A stretch of DNA of 64,000 nt, taken from positions 2,976,001 through 3,040,000 of the forward strand of contig OZ024849.1 in assembly GCA_964017145.1 (NCBI GenBank). Reading direction: 5' to 3'. Numbering within the stretch: the stretch's first letter is position 1; each line of letters opens with the position of its first letter. Shown here piece after piece: positions 20,910 through 30,967 of this stretch. Below the pieces are notes generated by a model. It was given only the letters and a program-made list of their open reading frames with translations, did not search any database and had not been told where the DNA came from. Position numbers and translations under genes: made by a program. The stretch comes from Agrocybe praecox (Eukaryota > Basidiomycota > Agaricomycetes > Agaricales > Agrocybaceae).

Positions 20910-21713
20910 CTACTGTGAGGCATCTGAATCAAGGTATTCGGTATCACCGACATCAATCTCGTCCTCATCTGCGTCCACGACAGTGTACAGCAAGTCGCTC
21001 CTCAAGGCATACTTGACGCCCTTTGTCACACCTTCTCCACTATGGAACAAGCGCCGATGTTGGAAGAGCAGCACACGACCTTGTCTCGGCTCGATGTCTA
21101 TATAATTTCCGTTGTTTCCTAGAATGCGCGTCGCACCTCCTTCAACATCTTTTTCGCCTAGGTATATCTGGAGCGTTGCCAGGGCCATACGTCCATCTGG
21201 AAGTTGTGGCAGTCCATCACAATGGGGTTTGAAGAAGTGTCCAGGTTCATATCTCAAGAAGCTCAGACGCTCGTTGACTCTATGATCATTGTCAATAAAC
21301 GCATATCAGTAAGGAGTTATAAATTGAATGGCACACCCAGCAATATTCCAGATGTAACCCTGGGCTTTAGGACCCGCCACACCTTCCCACTCATGTCCAG
21401 GTTCTACTCTGACGATCTCTTGGATGTAAGGTTTTATTCTTTCATATATCATCCGCGCAGCATCATCGTCAAATCGTAGAATGCGATGACTGTTCCTGTA
21501 ATCTGTAACGATGCGTTCTTTGCCGAGCGCATAGCTCACACCGGCTTGCTTCCATTCTGAATCTAAGGTAGCAAGTGCGATGAACGACGCGCATTCTTCT
21601 GGGCTGAAGACATTGTCGATAACTTTGACGAAGAAACCTGTATAGTCTGAGGCGAGAGGTGTGTTGGAGAAGTCGAATATCGGAGCAGAGGTCGGGCGCG
21701 TTGGGGTGGACAT
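20910..21713 (-). CDS. 2-oxoglutarate/Fe(II)-dependent oxygenase, prolyl 4-hydroxylase type
   Basis: Two exons (21713-21337, 21279-20910; 57-nt intron) give 248 residues. The C-terminal half is a P4Hc-type double-stranded beta-helix: RYEPGHFFKPHCDGLPQLPD contains the H-x-D pair, LATLQIYLGEKDVEGGATR is the typical central strand pair, and LFHSGEGVTKGVKYALRSD has the distal His and the 2OG-binding residue region. The N-terminal half has the FSPEECASFIAL helix and the NSHRILRFDD region common in fungal members. These enzymes hydroxylate peptidyl proline or other substrates using 2-oxoglutarate and oxygen; the substrate here is unknown. No signal peptide, so probably cytosolic/nuclear. Tail is acidic (DADEDEIDVGDTEYLDSD). 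Start at 21713 is the first ATG giving a full family N-terminus; the frame is open 36 codons further up. Confidence 0.9.
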
Positions 21714-22084
21714 TATGCTGTACTCGTGAACTGTGAACGGGGCCCTATGATCAAAGGATTCGTAATGAAGAAAGGAAGAGAGATGTAGACTTCCTTTATA
21801 CATGTGTACCGAAGTTATCAAATCAAATCATGCTAAATGATGTCTGAGTATTTAGGCCCTTTGCGCCTGTGCTAAATGGTTCTCAACATGGGCACGCTGA
21901 AGCTGTGTCGGCGGAACTTATGCCTAATATCATAGGGCATTAAGAGGTTGCCGCAGCAACTTAATAAGAAAGATAGCATAGCTCTATTCCTAAGCTGCGC
22001 ACAACGTGTCCTTGACGTGTATATTGTTATTGTGTTAGTTTCTCTGGATTTTATGCAGATTCAGAATACATGCAATGCCGTAGT
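21714..22084. other. Intergenic, 371 bp
   Basis: Upstream region of the 2OG oxygenase and 3' flank of the SDR gene, both on the minus strand. Nothing coding seen. Confidence 0.5.
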
Positions 22085-23246
22085 TTACCACTTCTCGTGA
22101 GCAGGGCGGACTGTAGAAACGGATTTGAGTATTTTGAATCCAGAACTTGACATAAAAACTTACGATCGAGCTCCCAGGTCCACGCAGAACGGTCCTGATT
22201 GACAAGGTATAGGTAGGCCTATGTAGGATGTCAGTTGGTACTGCTATCTTCGTGGAACTTTCTCGACACTTACGTTCCCAATGCTATCAGGACTGAGGCG
22301 AACGTCTTCGTTGGCAGTCCATTCGGCATCGTGGTTGTCTATCTGCCTTTGTGTAGCGATCGCTGTAAAAGTCGAATTTAAATTTCTCCAGTCTGTATTC
22401 GTATCAAACTATGATACCAACCTCCATCAATGATTGACTAAATAACAAGAGGCGAAATCAGCAAATGATTCGGTAAGGCTGTAATTCAAACTTACATGAG
22501 CGACATGGATGTTCTCCTTTCCAAACTCTTTCGCCAAGCTCTGAGAAAGAGCCCTCAAACCGAACTTACCTGCAGCAAACGCACTGGTCGTGACATTTCC
22601 TCTGGCACTGGCAGTAGCACCAGTGAAGAGGAGAGCGCCTCGCTTCCCGTTATGCTGCTCGATGTCGTTGTCTTTGAATGCAAGAAGCGCACCGCGAGAG
22701 AAGGAGAATGCCGCGGCAACGCTGGCTTGCAAGACATCCTGAACGTCCTGGGGAGTAATATCGAGGAATTTCTTCCAGACACCGTGGCCGGCGTTGAATA
22801 ATGCAACACGGATGATGTACTCGGGTTTAGGGAATTTAGCGTGGATAGCTGCCCAGGCAGCGGTTACATCTTCATGAGAGTAAGAGGCGATCGGGAAACC
22901 CTCGGCCTAGTATTTGATGTCTATAAGAGCCTATGCAGATTATATAGATAAACTTACGTGTCCGCCTGAGCTGTTGATTTCTTCAGCCACTTTCTTCACG
23001 TGGTCCGATCCTCGAGCAATGAGTGCAACACTGTACCCCTGCTTTGCGAACACTCGTCTGGAGGTTACCGCAATCAGAAACTCTTTCAGAATCACCGCAG
23101 CGCTACTACTCACGCAGTGGATGCACCTGTACCCGTCCCATTGCCTAGGCCTGATTGTATATCGTGAGATGCTGTGAAGACATCAAAAAAGGTTCGCGAT
23201 ACATACCTGCAACGACTATAACACGCTTGGAGTTTTGTGTGGACAT
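22085..23246 (-). CDS. Short-chain dehydrogenase/reductase, divergent FxxxK fungal subgroup
   Basis: Eight exons (23246-23207, 23150-23114, 23057-22958, 22906-22496, 22437-22422, 22362-22274, 22218-22164, 22110-22085) close to 257 residues. Rossmann start RVIVVAGGLGNGTGTGAST (glycine-rich NAD(P) loop), ARVFAKQGYSVALIARG, NAG motif in LFNAGHGVW, then FTGATASARGN and SAFAAGKFGLRALSQSLAKEF. The usual catalytic Tyr of YxxxK is Phe (F-A-A-G-K), a trait of this fungal subgroup, so oxidoreductase activity by the standard mechanism is doubtful; it may still bind NAD(P). The end LYLVNQDRSAWTWELDLRP is also family-typical (site of a conserved Trp pair). One exon is 16 nt. A TTTATAAA lies ~50 bases upstream of the ATG. 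Substrate unknown. Confidence 0.92.
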
Positions 23247-23954
23247 TTCGAGTTGGAAGATTTGAATAGATTGGTTTTGAGAGAAATTCGACTTGAGTTT
23301 ATAAAGGTTTCTGTGAATGCAAGGTCGGGGTGTCGGGCATTGCTGATTATCTTTATATAAGCTCTTCCACGGATTCCAGACATCTAAATTCGTAATTTTG
23401 ACAACAAGCCTTTGTCAGGAAACTCTGCTTATTTACTCGAGTCTCAGTCAGCAGTTCATGTCGTGATTAGGTGTATTGTTCGCGAACGGTTACGCGACTG
23501 TCGTTCGGCGATTCCTTGTGAGAGAATAGCAGGATCCTGGTATGACGAACGAGAAAACATATACGAAAGATATGGTCGTATTGAATGACTCTATCTTCAA
23601 TGTAATGAATACCCATTTTTATTCGTCGAACAAAGAAACGTTAACTTACAGATATCCTATCTATTGACTTATTCAATTTTTGTATCGCGTTTTTGGTTTT
23701 CTTCTTGTTTAATACGCCAATAACTTATAGTTGGGCGCAGCAACGAGCATAGAGTGTGAAAAAACGTGGAACGATGAGCTCGGTACCGTCGACGTCGTAG
23801 ATACCGATGACTGGACCGTGGGAACTAAGCTGGAATGGTGCAAGTCAGCGTAGCAGCTCCGGCTTGTTCCTCAACAATCACCACAACAAGCAGCTTCTTC
23901 TTTCTGAAGGGCCTGCTCCTATAACTTTTATTCTCTTTCAAACCCCCGCATTAT
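23247..23954. other. Divergent promoter region between SDR and F-box/WD gene
   Basis: 708 bp shared by two divergently transcribed genes. Includes a GGTACCGTCGACGTCG palindromic patch near 23790. No coding frame supported. Confidence 0.5.
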
Positions 23955-26900
23955 ATGCAATATAAACCTCAATCGCCCTCAAATAACAACGACACATCAC
24001 AGTTTTTGAACAACGATACTCAGACACACAACGACCAGCATGGAATTCAGCAACCCGATAATCAGTTTCAACAACAACGCCAGTTGCAGCATCACCAGCA
24101 GCTTCTACAGCGTACCCAACGCTTCTTCCAGCAGGAACGCGAACAACGACAGGGCCAGTGGGATGGACTCGGTGGAAGTGGATCAGTACCACCGCTCATC
24201 ACTTTGCCCAGTGAGACGCTCACAGGCATCTCCGCTTATCTCGCCCCACCTTCCCTCCTTGCTTTTGGGCAAGTGAACCGTGTTTTAGCAAGACACATAA
24301 GGGACGACCATACCTGGCGCGTCGCCTTTCTTTGTGGCTGGATTGGGGTTGGGCCCAATTCCAGTCCTGAATCGTCGGTTACTCCAGCCGCTGATTACGG
24401 CTCCTGGAAGGCATTATTGCTCGATAAGAGCAAACGAGAAGATCGAACATGGAGAGAAGAGTACATCTGGCGCTTTGTTATGATTAACCGTTGGTCTCGC
24501 TCGACAAATCCGACGGCGGCGCATACGCCTGTGCATTCTTTGATCTCGGGGATGCGCCTCGTCCCTTTGGGGAAGCCATCCATCAGGATTTCGTCTATGA
24601 GCTCGACCGTTTCTGTGGCCTCTGATGTGGATCCCAACTCTGCATCTAGATCTAGTGTTGGTTTTTCTCGAGAGCAACTGGTCCCTGCAAAGAGCGATAA
24701 GCTTGTCATTGAAGACAACGATATACAACCGGCTAAGAGCATAATTTCTGCTCCAACAAATCCGTCATTTGTTGCTCTCCTCACAAGCAGTACGCAATAT
24801 GGTATCGTCGCTCGTTCTCAACCAATACTAGCACGCATTGGGACAGGATACCTTGATGCGATCGGGGGAGGTGGACTACGGGGCGGAAGAAGAGGTTGGC
24901 CAGGGCTTGGAGGTGGATGGGCTGCTGGTGGATGGGTAGGCGCCGGTGGAGCAGGGGATGGATGGATTGGGAATGGCAACCCAAATGTTCATTTTAGGCC
25001 CGATGTTATGTCTTCCGATATCACTGTGGATTGTGTACCTCCAACAAACGTTGAAGCAAACCCGAACGCGACCACGCCCCATGTTTATATTTTGTGGGGC
25101 ACCCGAACCGGAGAGGTAGTGTTCACGTACGCAGCCCGTGCTCTGGATGGTTTTATCAGCGGAGGAACTGGTGCTCGGAGCTCGACTGTCGGTGCAACCA
25201 TTGTCAGGCGGAGCGAGGTTGGAGAAGGACATGAAGGCGTTGTGAAAGACGTGAAATGGGTTGACGACAAACTGTCTGACAAAGGTGGCACAGAAAGGAA
25301 GAAATACGCGCTTAGTGCAGGTATTGATGGCAGAGTCAAACTCTGGGAGGCTTCTGTAGACGCAGAGGAACAACAGGTCGTGATGCGGTGCATTTGGACT
25401 TCGGACGCCAAGGAACGCGAGGTATCAACACGTGTCCCTCCTGTACGTGGTCTTGGTGCCACCAGCGGGTTTGGACAACTCGTAGACGAGTGCGTGCGCA
25501 TTGAGGGATTGATAGCGAAGGACGAGCACGGGGAGCTTCAATTCAAGGTTGTGTGTGCATCACGTAGCGGGGATATCCGTTGCTGGGTTTTCAGTCTAAA
25601 AAGTGACAATTTGTTACGAGGCGTAAAGGAGGTTCTTGTTCCTCGCCCTCGCGCAGCTGGTGAAACTGCGGAACAGGTACTTTACTCACAACCAGTGGTA
25701 CCCATCGCATTGGCCATTGATCCTCATCCGACTTCGCTACCTGGTTCGAAGGAGGATGTGAAGTTCCTAGTTGCCTTCCAGGATGATTCTGTCTTCTATC
25801 GTGTTACCATCGACCTTGCAGACGCAGTTCAGGTGACACCTTTTGGAAATCCGGCCTTTGGAGAAACGAGCGTGGTCGTACCTTACTTTGGACTAGGTAG
25901 CGGTAAAGAGGGATTGGTCTTTGTGGGTGACAAGATGGGCTGTGTTAGTTTGTATCGATGGGATGCGCCTGATTGGAAGGCAGACAGTGTGGAGGGCAAG
26001 GGCAAAGGCCGACAGTCTGACGACGCTGCACCTCTTCCCAACGCCATTGCCCACCCTATCAAGACCTTTGAGGCGCACAGAGACGGTGCTACTGTCACCG
26101 CTCTTTGGTGGGACGGTCTTATCCTTGTCACCGGTTCGGCAAGAGGGACTACACACGTATGGGATGCATTGACATTCACGCATCTCAGGTCTTTTGTCGC
26201 GCCGTTCAAGAAGGAGCGAGGAGGTAGGCGAGGCAGGAATAATCTAGGGCCTCAAGAGCTTGAAAGGGAGCGAGAGAGGATGGCTGTCAGGCAGGTTCAA
26301 GTTAACTCGACGGAAGGTGGATTGGGAGATGTCTTGGTCGTTGCTGTTGGTGATGTGGTTTTGTCCTGGCAAGCTGGTCGTGCGAGTGCCAGGAACTCTA
26401 CATCGACACCGCAAAGACGTGGAAATACTAAAGGGCGCTCTAGTCCCCCTTCTGCCTCGAGCTCCCGAACCATCCCTCCTGCGTCTGAAATCCGCCAGGC
26501 CGTGTCAGAGACGCAGACGCAGCTGGCGTTGGAGAAGAAAGAGAAGGTCAGGAAAGAAAAGAAAGAGAAACAGTATCAAGCAGGTTTGGAGAAGATGGGT
26601 CTAGGAGAGATGAGCGAGTCGGAGATGGTGGAGTATTTGATGATGTTGAGCATGGAAGAAGAGGAGAGGAGGGAAGCTGAGAGGTTGGAAGCTACATTAC
26701 TTCAAGAAGAACTGGGCGTGTTTGAGCCTGATCCTGAAGAAGGTTTCGAGGAAGAGTGGGAGGATGATAGAACATGGTCGTCTGCGTCAAGCTCTGGATA
26801 TGCCTCGGTTTCTTCTTCCACCACATCGACCCCAACGCGTCAGCCTCGTGTTGGAATTCCTATTATGTCTTTGGCCTCTTCATCTTCGCCTTCTGGCACC

Positions 26901-27296
26901 GATCCCAGCCCTATTGCATCGTACTGGGCCAACCCTAATGCAGGTTTGGATATTCACACCGATGAATTTCCACCCATCCCTGGAAGCGCAGACGGCAGTC
27001 CTACTTCGACTGGCGCTTCTGCGATTTCAGCCATTGGTAGAAGCAATGCCAGTCCTCCAGTCTCAAGTCCGGTGCATGTCAGAGAACAGCCACCAAATGG
27101 AAGCCCGAAATCATTGACGGCGAAAGGATCGGCGTGGAGTACGCCGCTCAAGGCTAAGCTTCCTTCACAACCAGCAGCTGCATCTACTTCGTCTTCGCCC
27201 AGTCCTGTTACTTTTGACGAAGAGATGGATGAAGATCTGAGGTTTGCTTTGGAGTTGAGCTTGGTCGAAGCGAGGAGTCGTGGAGAAGATGTTTAG
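23955..27296 (+). CDS. F-box/WD40 protein with C-terminal ubiquitin-interacting motif (Ufo1-like architecture)
   Basis: A single uninterrupted frame of 1113 codons, striking among intron-rich neighbours. The head is Gln/Asn-rich. Residues ~77-120 are an F-box: LITLPSETLTGISAYLAPPS followed by LLAFGQVNRVLARHIRDDHTW and RVAFLCGW. Residues ~350-790 contain WD40-type repeats (YILWGTRTGEVVFTY, YALSAGIDGRVKLWEAS, VTALWWDGLILVTGSARGT then THVWDA). Then a long charged coiled-coil-like stretch (KKEKVRKEKKEK), and at the C-terminus DEDLRFALELSLVEARSR, which matches the UIM pattern (acidic patch, L-x-x-A-L-x-x-S). F-box plus WD40 plus UIM is the architecture of yeast Ufo1, an SCF substrate receptor. I infer an SCF adaptor that recruits substrates via the propeller and binds ubiquitin via the UIM. 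Confidence 0.85.
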   Translation: MQYKPQSPSNNNDTSQFLNNDTQTHNDQHGIQQPDNQFQQQRQLQHHQQLLQRTQRFFQQEREQRQGQWDGLGGSGSVPPLITLPSETLTGISAYLAPPSLLAFGQVNRVLARHIRDDHTWRVAFLCGWIGVGPNSSPESSVTPAADYGSWKALLLDKSKREDRTWREEYIWRFVMINRWSRSTNPTAAHTPVHSLISGMRLVPLGKPSIRISSMSSTVSVASDVDPNSASRSSVGFSREQLVPAKSDKLVIEDNDIQPAKSIISAPTNPSFVALLTSSTQYGIVARSQPILARIGTGYLDAIGGGGLRGGRRGWPGLGGGWAAGGWVGAGGAGDGWIGNGNPNVHFRPDVMSSDITVDCVPPTNVEANPNATTPHVYILWGTRTGEVVFTYAARALDGFISGGTGARSSTVGATIVRRSEVGEGHEGVVKDVKWVDDKLSDKGGTERKKYALSAGIDGRVKLWEASVDAEEQQVVMRCIWTSDAKEREVSTRVPPVRGLGATSGFGQLVDECVRIEGLIAKDEHGELQFKVVCASRSGDIRCWVFSLKSDNLLRGVKEVLVPRPRAAGETAEQVLYSQPVVPIALAIDPHPTSLPGSKEDVKFLVAFQDDSVFYRVTIDLADAVQVTPFGNPAFGETSVVVPYFGLGSGKEGLVFVGDKMGCVSLYRWDAPDWKADSVEGKGKGRQSDDAAPLPNAIAHPIKTFEAHRDGATVTALWWDGLILVTGSARGTTHVWDALTFTHLRSFVAPFKKERGGRRGRNNLGPQELERERERMAVRQVQVNSTEGGLGDVLVVAVGDVVLSWQAGRASARNSTSTPQRRGNTKGRSSPPSASSSRTIPPASEIRQAVSETQTQLALEKKEKVRKEKKEKQYQAGLEKMGLGEMSESEMVEYLMMLSMEEEERREAERLEATLLQEELGVFEPDPEEGFEEEWEDDRTWSSASSSGYASVSSSTTSTPTRQPRVGIPIMSLASSSSPSGTDPSPIASYWANPNAGLDIHTDEFPPIPGSADGSPTSTGASAISAIGRSNASPPVSSPVHVREQPPNGSPKSLTAKGSAWSTPLKAKLPSQPAAASTSSSPSPVTFDEEMDEDLRFALELSLVEARSRGEDV

Positions 27297-27881
27297 AGGG
27301 AGTGTTCGGAATTTGGCACGCCATTTTTTGTTCATTCCAGAACCGACATTCTGATTATTCGAGCTACTCTCGTGTGTTTTAGAGTCGTTTTGTTTCTTTT
27401 GGATAATTTGATAACTTGTTCCACTCCCCTTAGAAGTATCTTCGTCACTAGGTAGTAGAAGCTGTCCCTGTCAACATAGTTTAGCAAGTTATAATCCTCC
27501 ACCCCCAAATGCCCCTTTCCACAACTCAGAGGCCGTTTTATCATCATCACAAAAGAACAAGAAGATATGATGTCAAGTGATAGTTGTGCTGCGGCATGCC
27601 TGGTTGTTTGGTCAAGAATGTGTTTCCAGTTCATCGTCATGTCTCTCGATGAGTTCTCAATTTTTTCTTTAGAATAGCATGTCGCTGAATAAAATCGCGC
27701 AGACCATGCATGCACCCAGAACCACGTCTTCTGTTGTTCGTATTGCTTAGGAAACGCAAAGTTGGGAATGTCTTTGACTAATCACGTGAACTTTGAACTT
27801 TTGTTTTTATTGCCAACCGCCACAACTCTTCTCCATTGATTATCTATTCTCTCTGAAAAGACTTGGGTTTCCGCTCGACTA
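27297..27881. other. Intergenic, promoter of the cyclin-like gene
   Basis: Nothing coding supported; a TCACGTG E-box-like site lies at 27782, about 100 bases before the next ATG. Confidence 0.5.
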
Positions 27882-30290
27882 ATGGACCTACCTGAAGTTA
27901 AAAATACTATCTTGGACTTAAATTCTCCTGATTATATGCGATCGCCAACACCGGATTATTTTGAGCGTTCGCCAACGCCTGATTATTCAGAAGACGACAG
28001 TCTCCAAAGCACCTGGTTTGCAGATACACCTGAAATAGGCTCTTCTTCTCCTCTTGGATCTTGCCTACAAAGCTGGCTGAATAATGAACTGACCGGAGAG
28101 CTGGATATATGCGCGGATCTACCACCGTTATCTAGCAGTTCTGACTTCAAGACGTCTTCTCCCCATTCTTCTGGTTCCAAGAAGTCTGAGTCGGAAACAA
28201 CGTCGTCTTCTCTGACATCTTATTCCTCGGATGACTCTGAATCTCAGCAAAACGAACCTGTGGACGACCTTCGGTTTGCCGGACATGTCGATGACTTCGA
28301 ACAGAGGCTGCACCAATTATTGCTGAATGCTTTGAAAGAACGCGAGGAATCTGGATCATTCAGACGACAAATCTCTGGGTCCTACTCTATCACACCTGAA
28401 ATTTCATTCTCGCAGCAAACAGACTCGCCTGAAGACGATACTAGACTGGCAAAGCGTTGTCGCTCTGCGACTCCAGATGTTGCTTCTGAAAATCAGTTGG
28501 ATTCTGACGAAATTTCCCCAATACATTTTGAAAACGGTACTAAAACACCTCGGTACGACAATGCTGATTTTTTCGAACGTGTTGTGCCTAAATTTCCCTC
28601 GTAGAATATCAACCTTTCGCATTATTAAGAGAGCTCAGTCGTACCAAGCGAGTATCGCGAGTAACCTCTCTAACAAACGACAGAAGACTTCACGAAATTC
28701 TGGTGCTCATGCCCATGAGCAAGTGTATGCGTCTCGCGCAGCGAGTCTGAGGCGAGGCGAATCTTTGAAGTCTCTAGCAGATGTTAAAAAACGGGTCTGT
28801 CTCCTAGTTTTCTTCGTCCATTTTTTCATACCCTGAAACCGTTCCTAGGCACCCCTTACTTCGATTGTGGAATGCCCACCAACTGTGCCGAATTCTCCGG
28901 CCAATGCGGTTATTAAAGCCATCCCCGATCCAGTGCCTATTATAGCACCTCCATCGAATCATATAGCGGGACTTCCGATGAGCAACGAGACTGTGGCTAA
29001 AGCTAGGCTTTTTGCCCTCTTGGAGCGCGAGTCAATTGGGAGGGAAGAAGACGGACTGTTCCCTGGGATTTCTGAGCGTCCTCCTTTGCGGATGACTCGT
29101 GAGTCTAATGATATATACGAGGAAGAGACCCTGGAGGACTCCATCAAGCACGATTGGGAGGCCGTTATGGGCATCGGTGGTGGCAAACGAAAGGCGATTA
29201 TCGACTGGTTCTTGACGGTAGGATTCGGATATCATAACGAATCATGTATTTTATCGTGACTTGGGTTTCACAGATCCTTCCCGCTAGACAGGAGAAACAA
29301 AAGATGGCAGCCGTGCTGAGTTCAACGCCTTCTCCATGTTGCTCCTCTTCCGGCTATTCATCGCAATCTACTACCTCCACGTCGTCGAACCAGTCAGAAA
29401 TTACCGAGCCTGATTCCAACCTCTATGATCAATTGAGAAACTCCCCGGAAACACGATTCCATGCAGCTTGGTTATTCCTCCGTTTCTTCTTTTTAACCAT
29501 GCAGCCGGGTGGTCCGTTAGACGATGCGAACTCACATATCAGCAAAACCCTACAGAAAGAAGGCTTCAATTTGATCATCTGGGACATTGCGGTCGCGTGC
29601 TTGTCTCTGAGCGTCAAGGCACGATTAGCTTCCGAATTTCTCTCTGTTCTGGTCATGTTCTGACAACGCAGTTTCAGTTTCATCGAGACTTCCTAGAGCC
29701 TCTTTCACCCGTGTATGCCCAGGAGTATCTTTCGTTAACCGCACATGGCATGTGTCGTGATGATTTGGAGGTTCTTCTGGTTGTTGCTAGCTATTCGTTA
29801 TCTTAGAAAGCTAAACTCTTTGCAGTCTGCGCACCGTGATATACTATCGGCCATCGATTACAAACTTGGCATTACTCCCCAGCCTGTCATGCAACAGTTA
29901 TGGCTGACCCTACCTTCCCTGCGTGAACTATTGGACTTTGAAGATGCTTGGGGAAAAGTAGTCGCCGGGACTTGGGCTTTACTTTTCCAGTGCCTGAGAC
30001 GTATGTGGCTACGCGTTTTACATTCTCTACCTGACAGAATATCTGCAGAACCGGACGTACAAAGGTTTCCTATATCTATGCTGACGGTGGTATGCTTGTG
30101 GAACGCTATTGTGAACGCTCTGGGCAACGAACACTGTCAGGAAATCGACGCTCGAGAACCTGGTGCAGAGGAGATGGAGACTGGACTCGGAACTGGATCG
30201 CTTTCTTGCAATGTTGTCTCTCGTGCTGTGCAACAATCGGAAGGTGTCTTGTGCGATATACAAGCTTTGGTTGGAGTTACAGATGTATAG
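27882..30290 (+). CDS. Cyclin-like fold protein with long disordered N-terminus, 694 aa
   Basis: Seven exons (27882-28552, 28605-28794, 28849-29217, 29274-29618, 29678-29770, 29826-30000, 30049-30290) close to 694 residues. The first ~270 residues are Ser/Asp/Glu-rich with a repeated PTPDYxE(R/D) motif (RSPTPDYFERSPTPDYSEDD). Residues ~500-620 look like a cyclin-type helical fold: WDIAVACLSLSVKFHRDFLE, PLSPVYAQEYLSL, AHRDILSAIDYKLGITPQPV, LWLTLPSLRELLDFEDAWG, QPDVQRFPISMLTVVCLW. A GIGGGKRKAIIDWFL segment precedes it. The intron after SVK uses a GC donor (AAG|GCACGA) and joins to TTTCAG|TTT, giving the required SVKFHRDFL. I infer a cyclin-box family protein, probably a cell-cycle or transcription regulator; partner kinase unknown. 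Confidence 0.8.
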
Positions 30291-30967
30291 TCCATGAGTC
30301 TCTCTCAGGGATCTTGCTCCATGCTGACTTCCAAGTTTTAGCTTCAGTGGAAGCATTGTCATCTTTGGGTGATATCCTCCATTCACTCGGAATGATAGTC
30401 GACTTTTCTCTGGTCCGCTGGTGTCTTTGGCTTTTGTGATTGTTATTCCTTGGTCTCGCTTACTTGCTGACAACCGGTTTATTATCTTTTCACGGTCCTA
30501 TTTTAGATCTGTAATAATTATGCCATGTCGTCAAAATGAAATCGCGCTACTTAGCAACATATACATGCAAAGGTTTTACGCCGTTTCTCAACCGTTTCTC
30601 CTTGAAGCGATTAGCAGTTTCGAGCTCCGCTGCTCTGAAATCCAAATTCATGAATCATGATGTTAATCCTTCTCTTCTGACGACCACTTACCATTCTTTC
30701 CTGAAGCGTTGACAACGTCAGAGATGATGCTACGATGTCCCGAATCCACAGACCCCAAGAATGGAGTGAATGAGCAAGAGTAGCAAGATTCGACAGCCGG
30801 CAGTATGTCACCACGGCGGTGGACACGCCTATTTGGGAAAATATCGGTCGGAGGACAGCCGTTTTTAGCTGTGCGAGAGTCCGGAGCAAGCCAAGTTGTT
30901 ATCACCATGACGCTATACCAGCGTATATGTCCTCAAATCTACGACCTCTTTCAATAACGCCTGACAT
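30291..30967. other. Intergenic between cyclin-like gene and FAB1
   Basis: 677 bp. Reverse-strand frames at 30611-30908 have no splice or domain support. I looked for upstream FAB1 exons, including a FYVE Cys pattern, and saw none. Confidence 0.45.
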
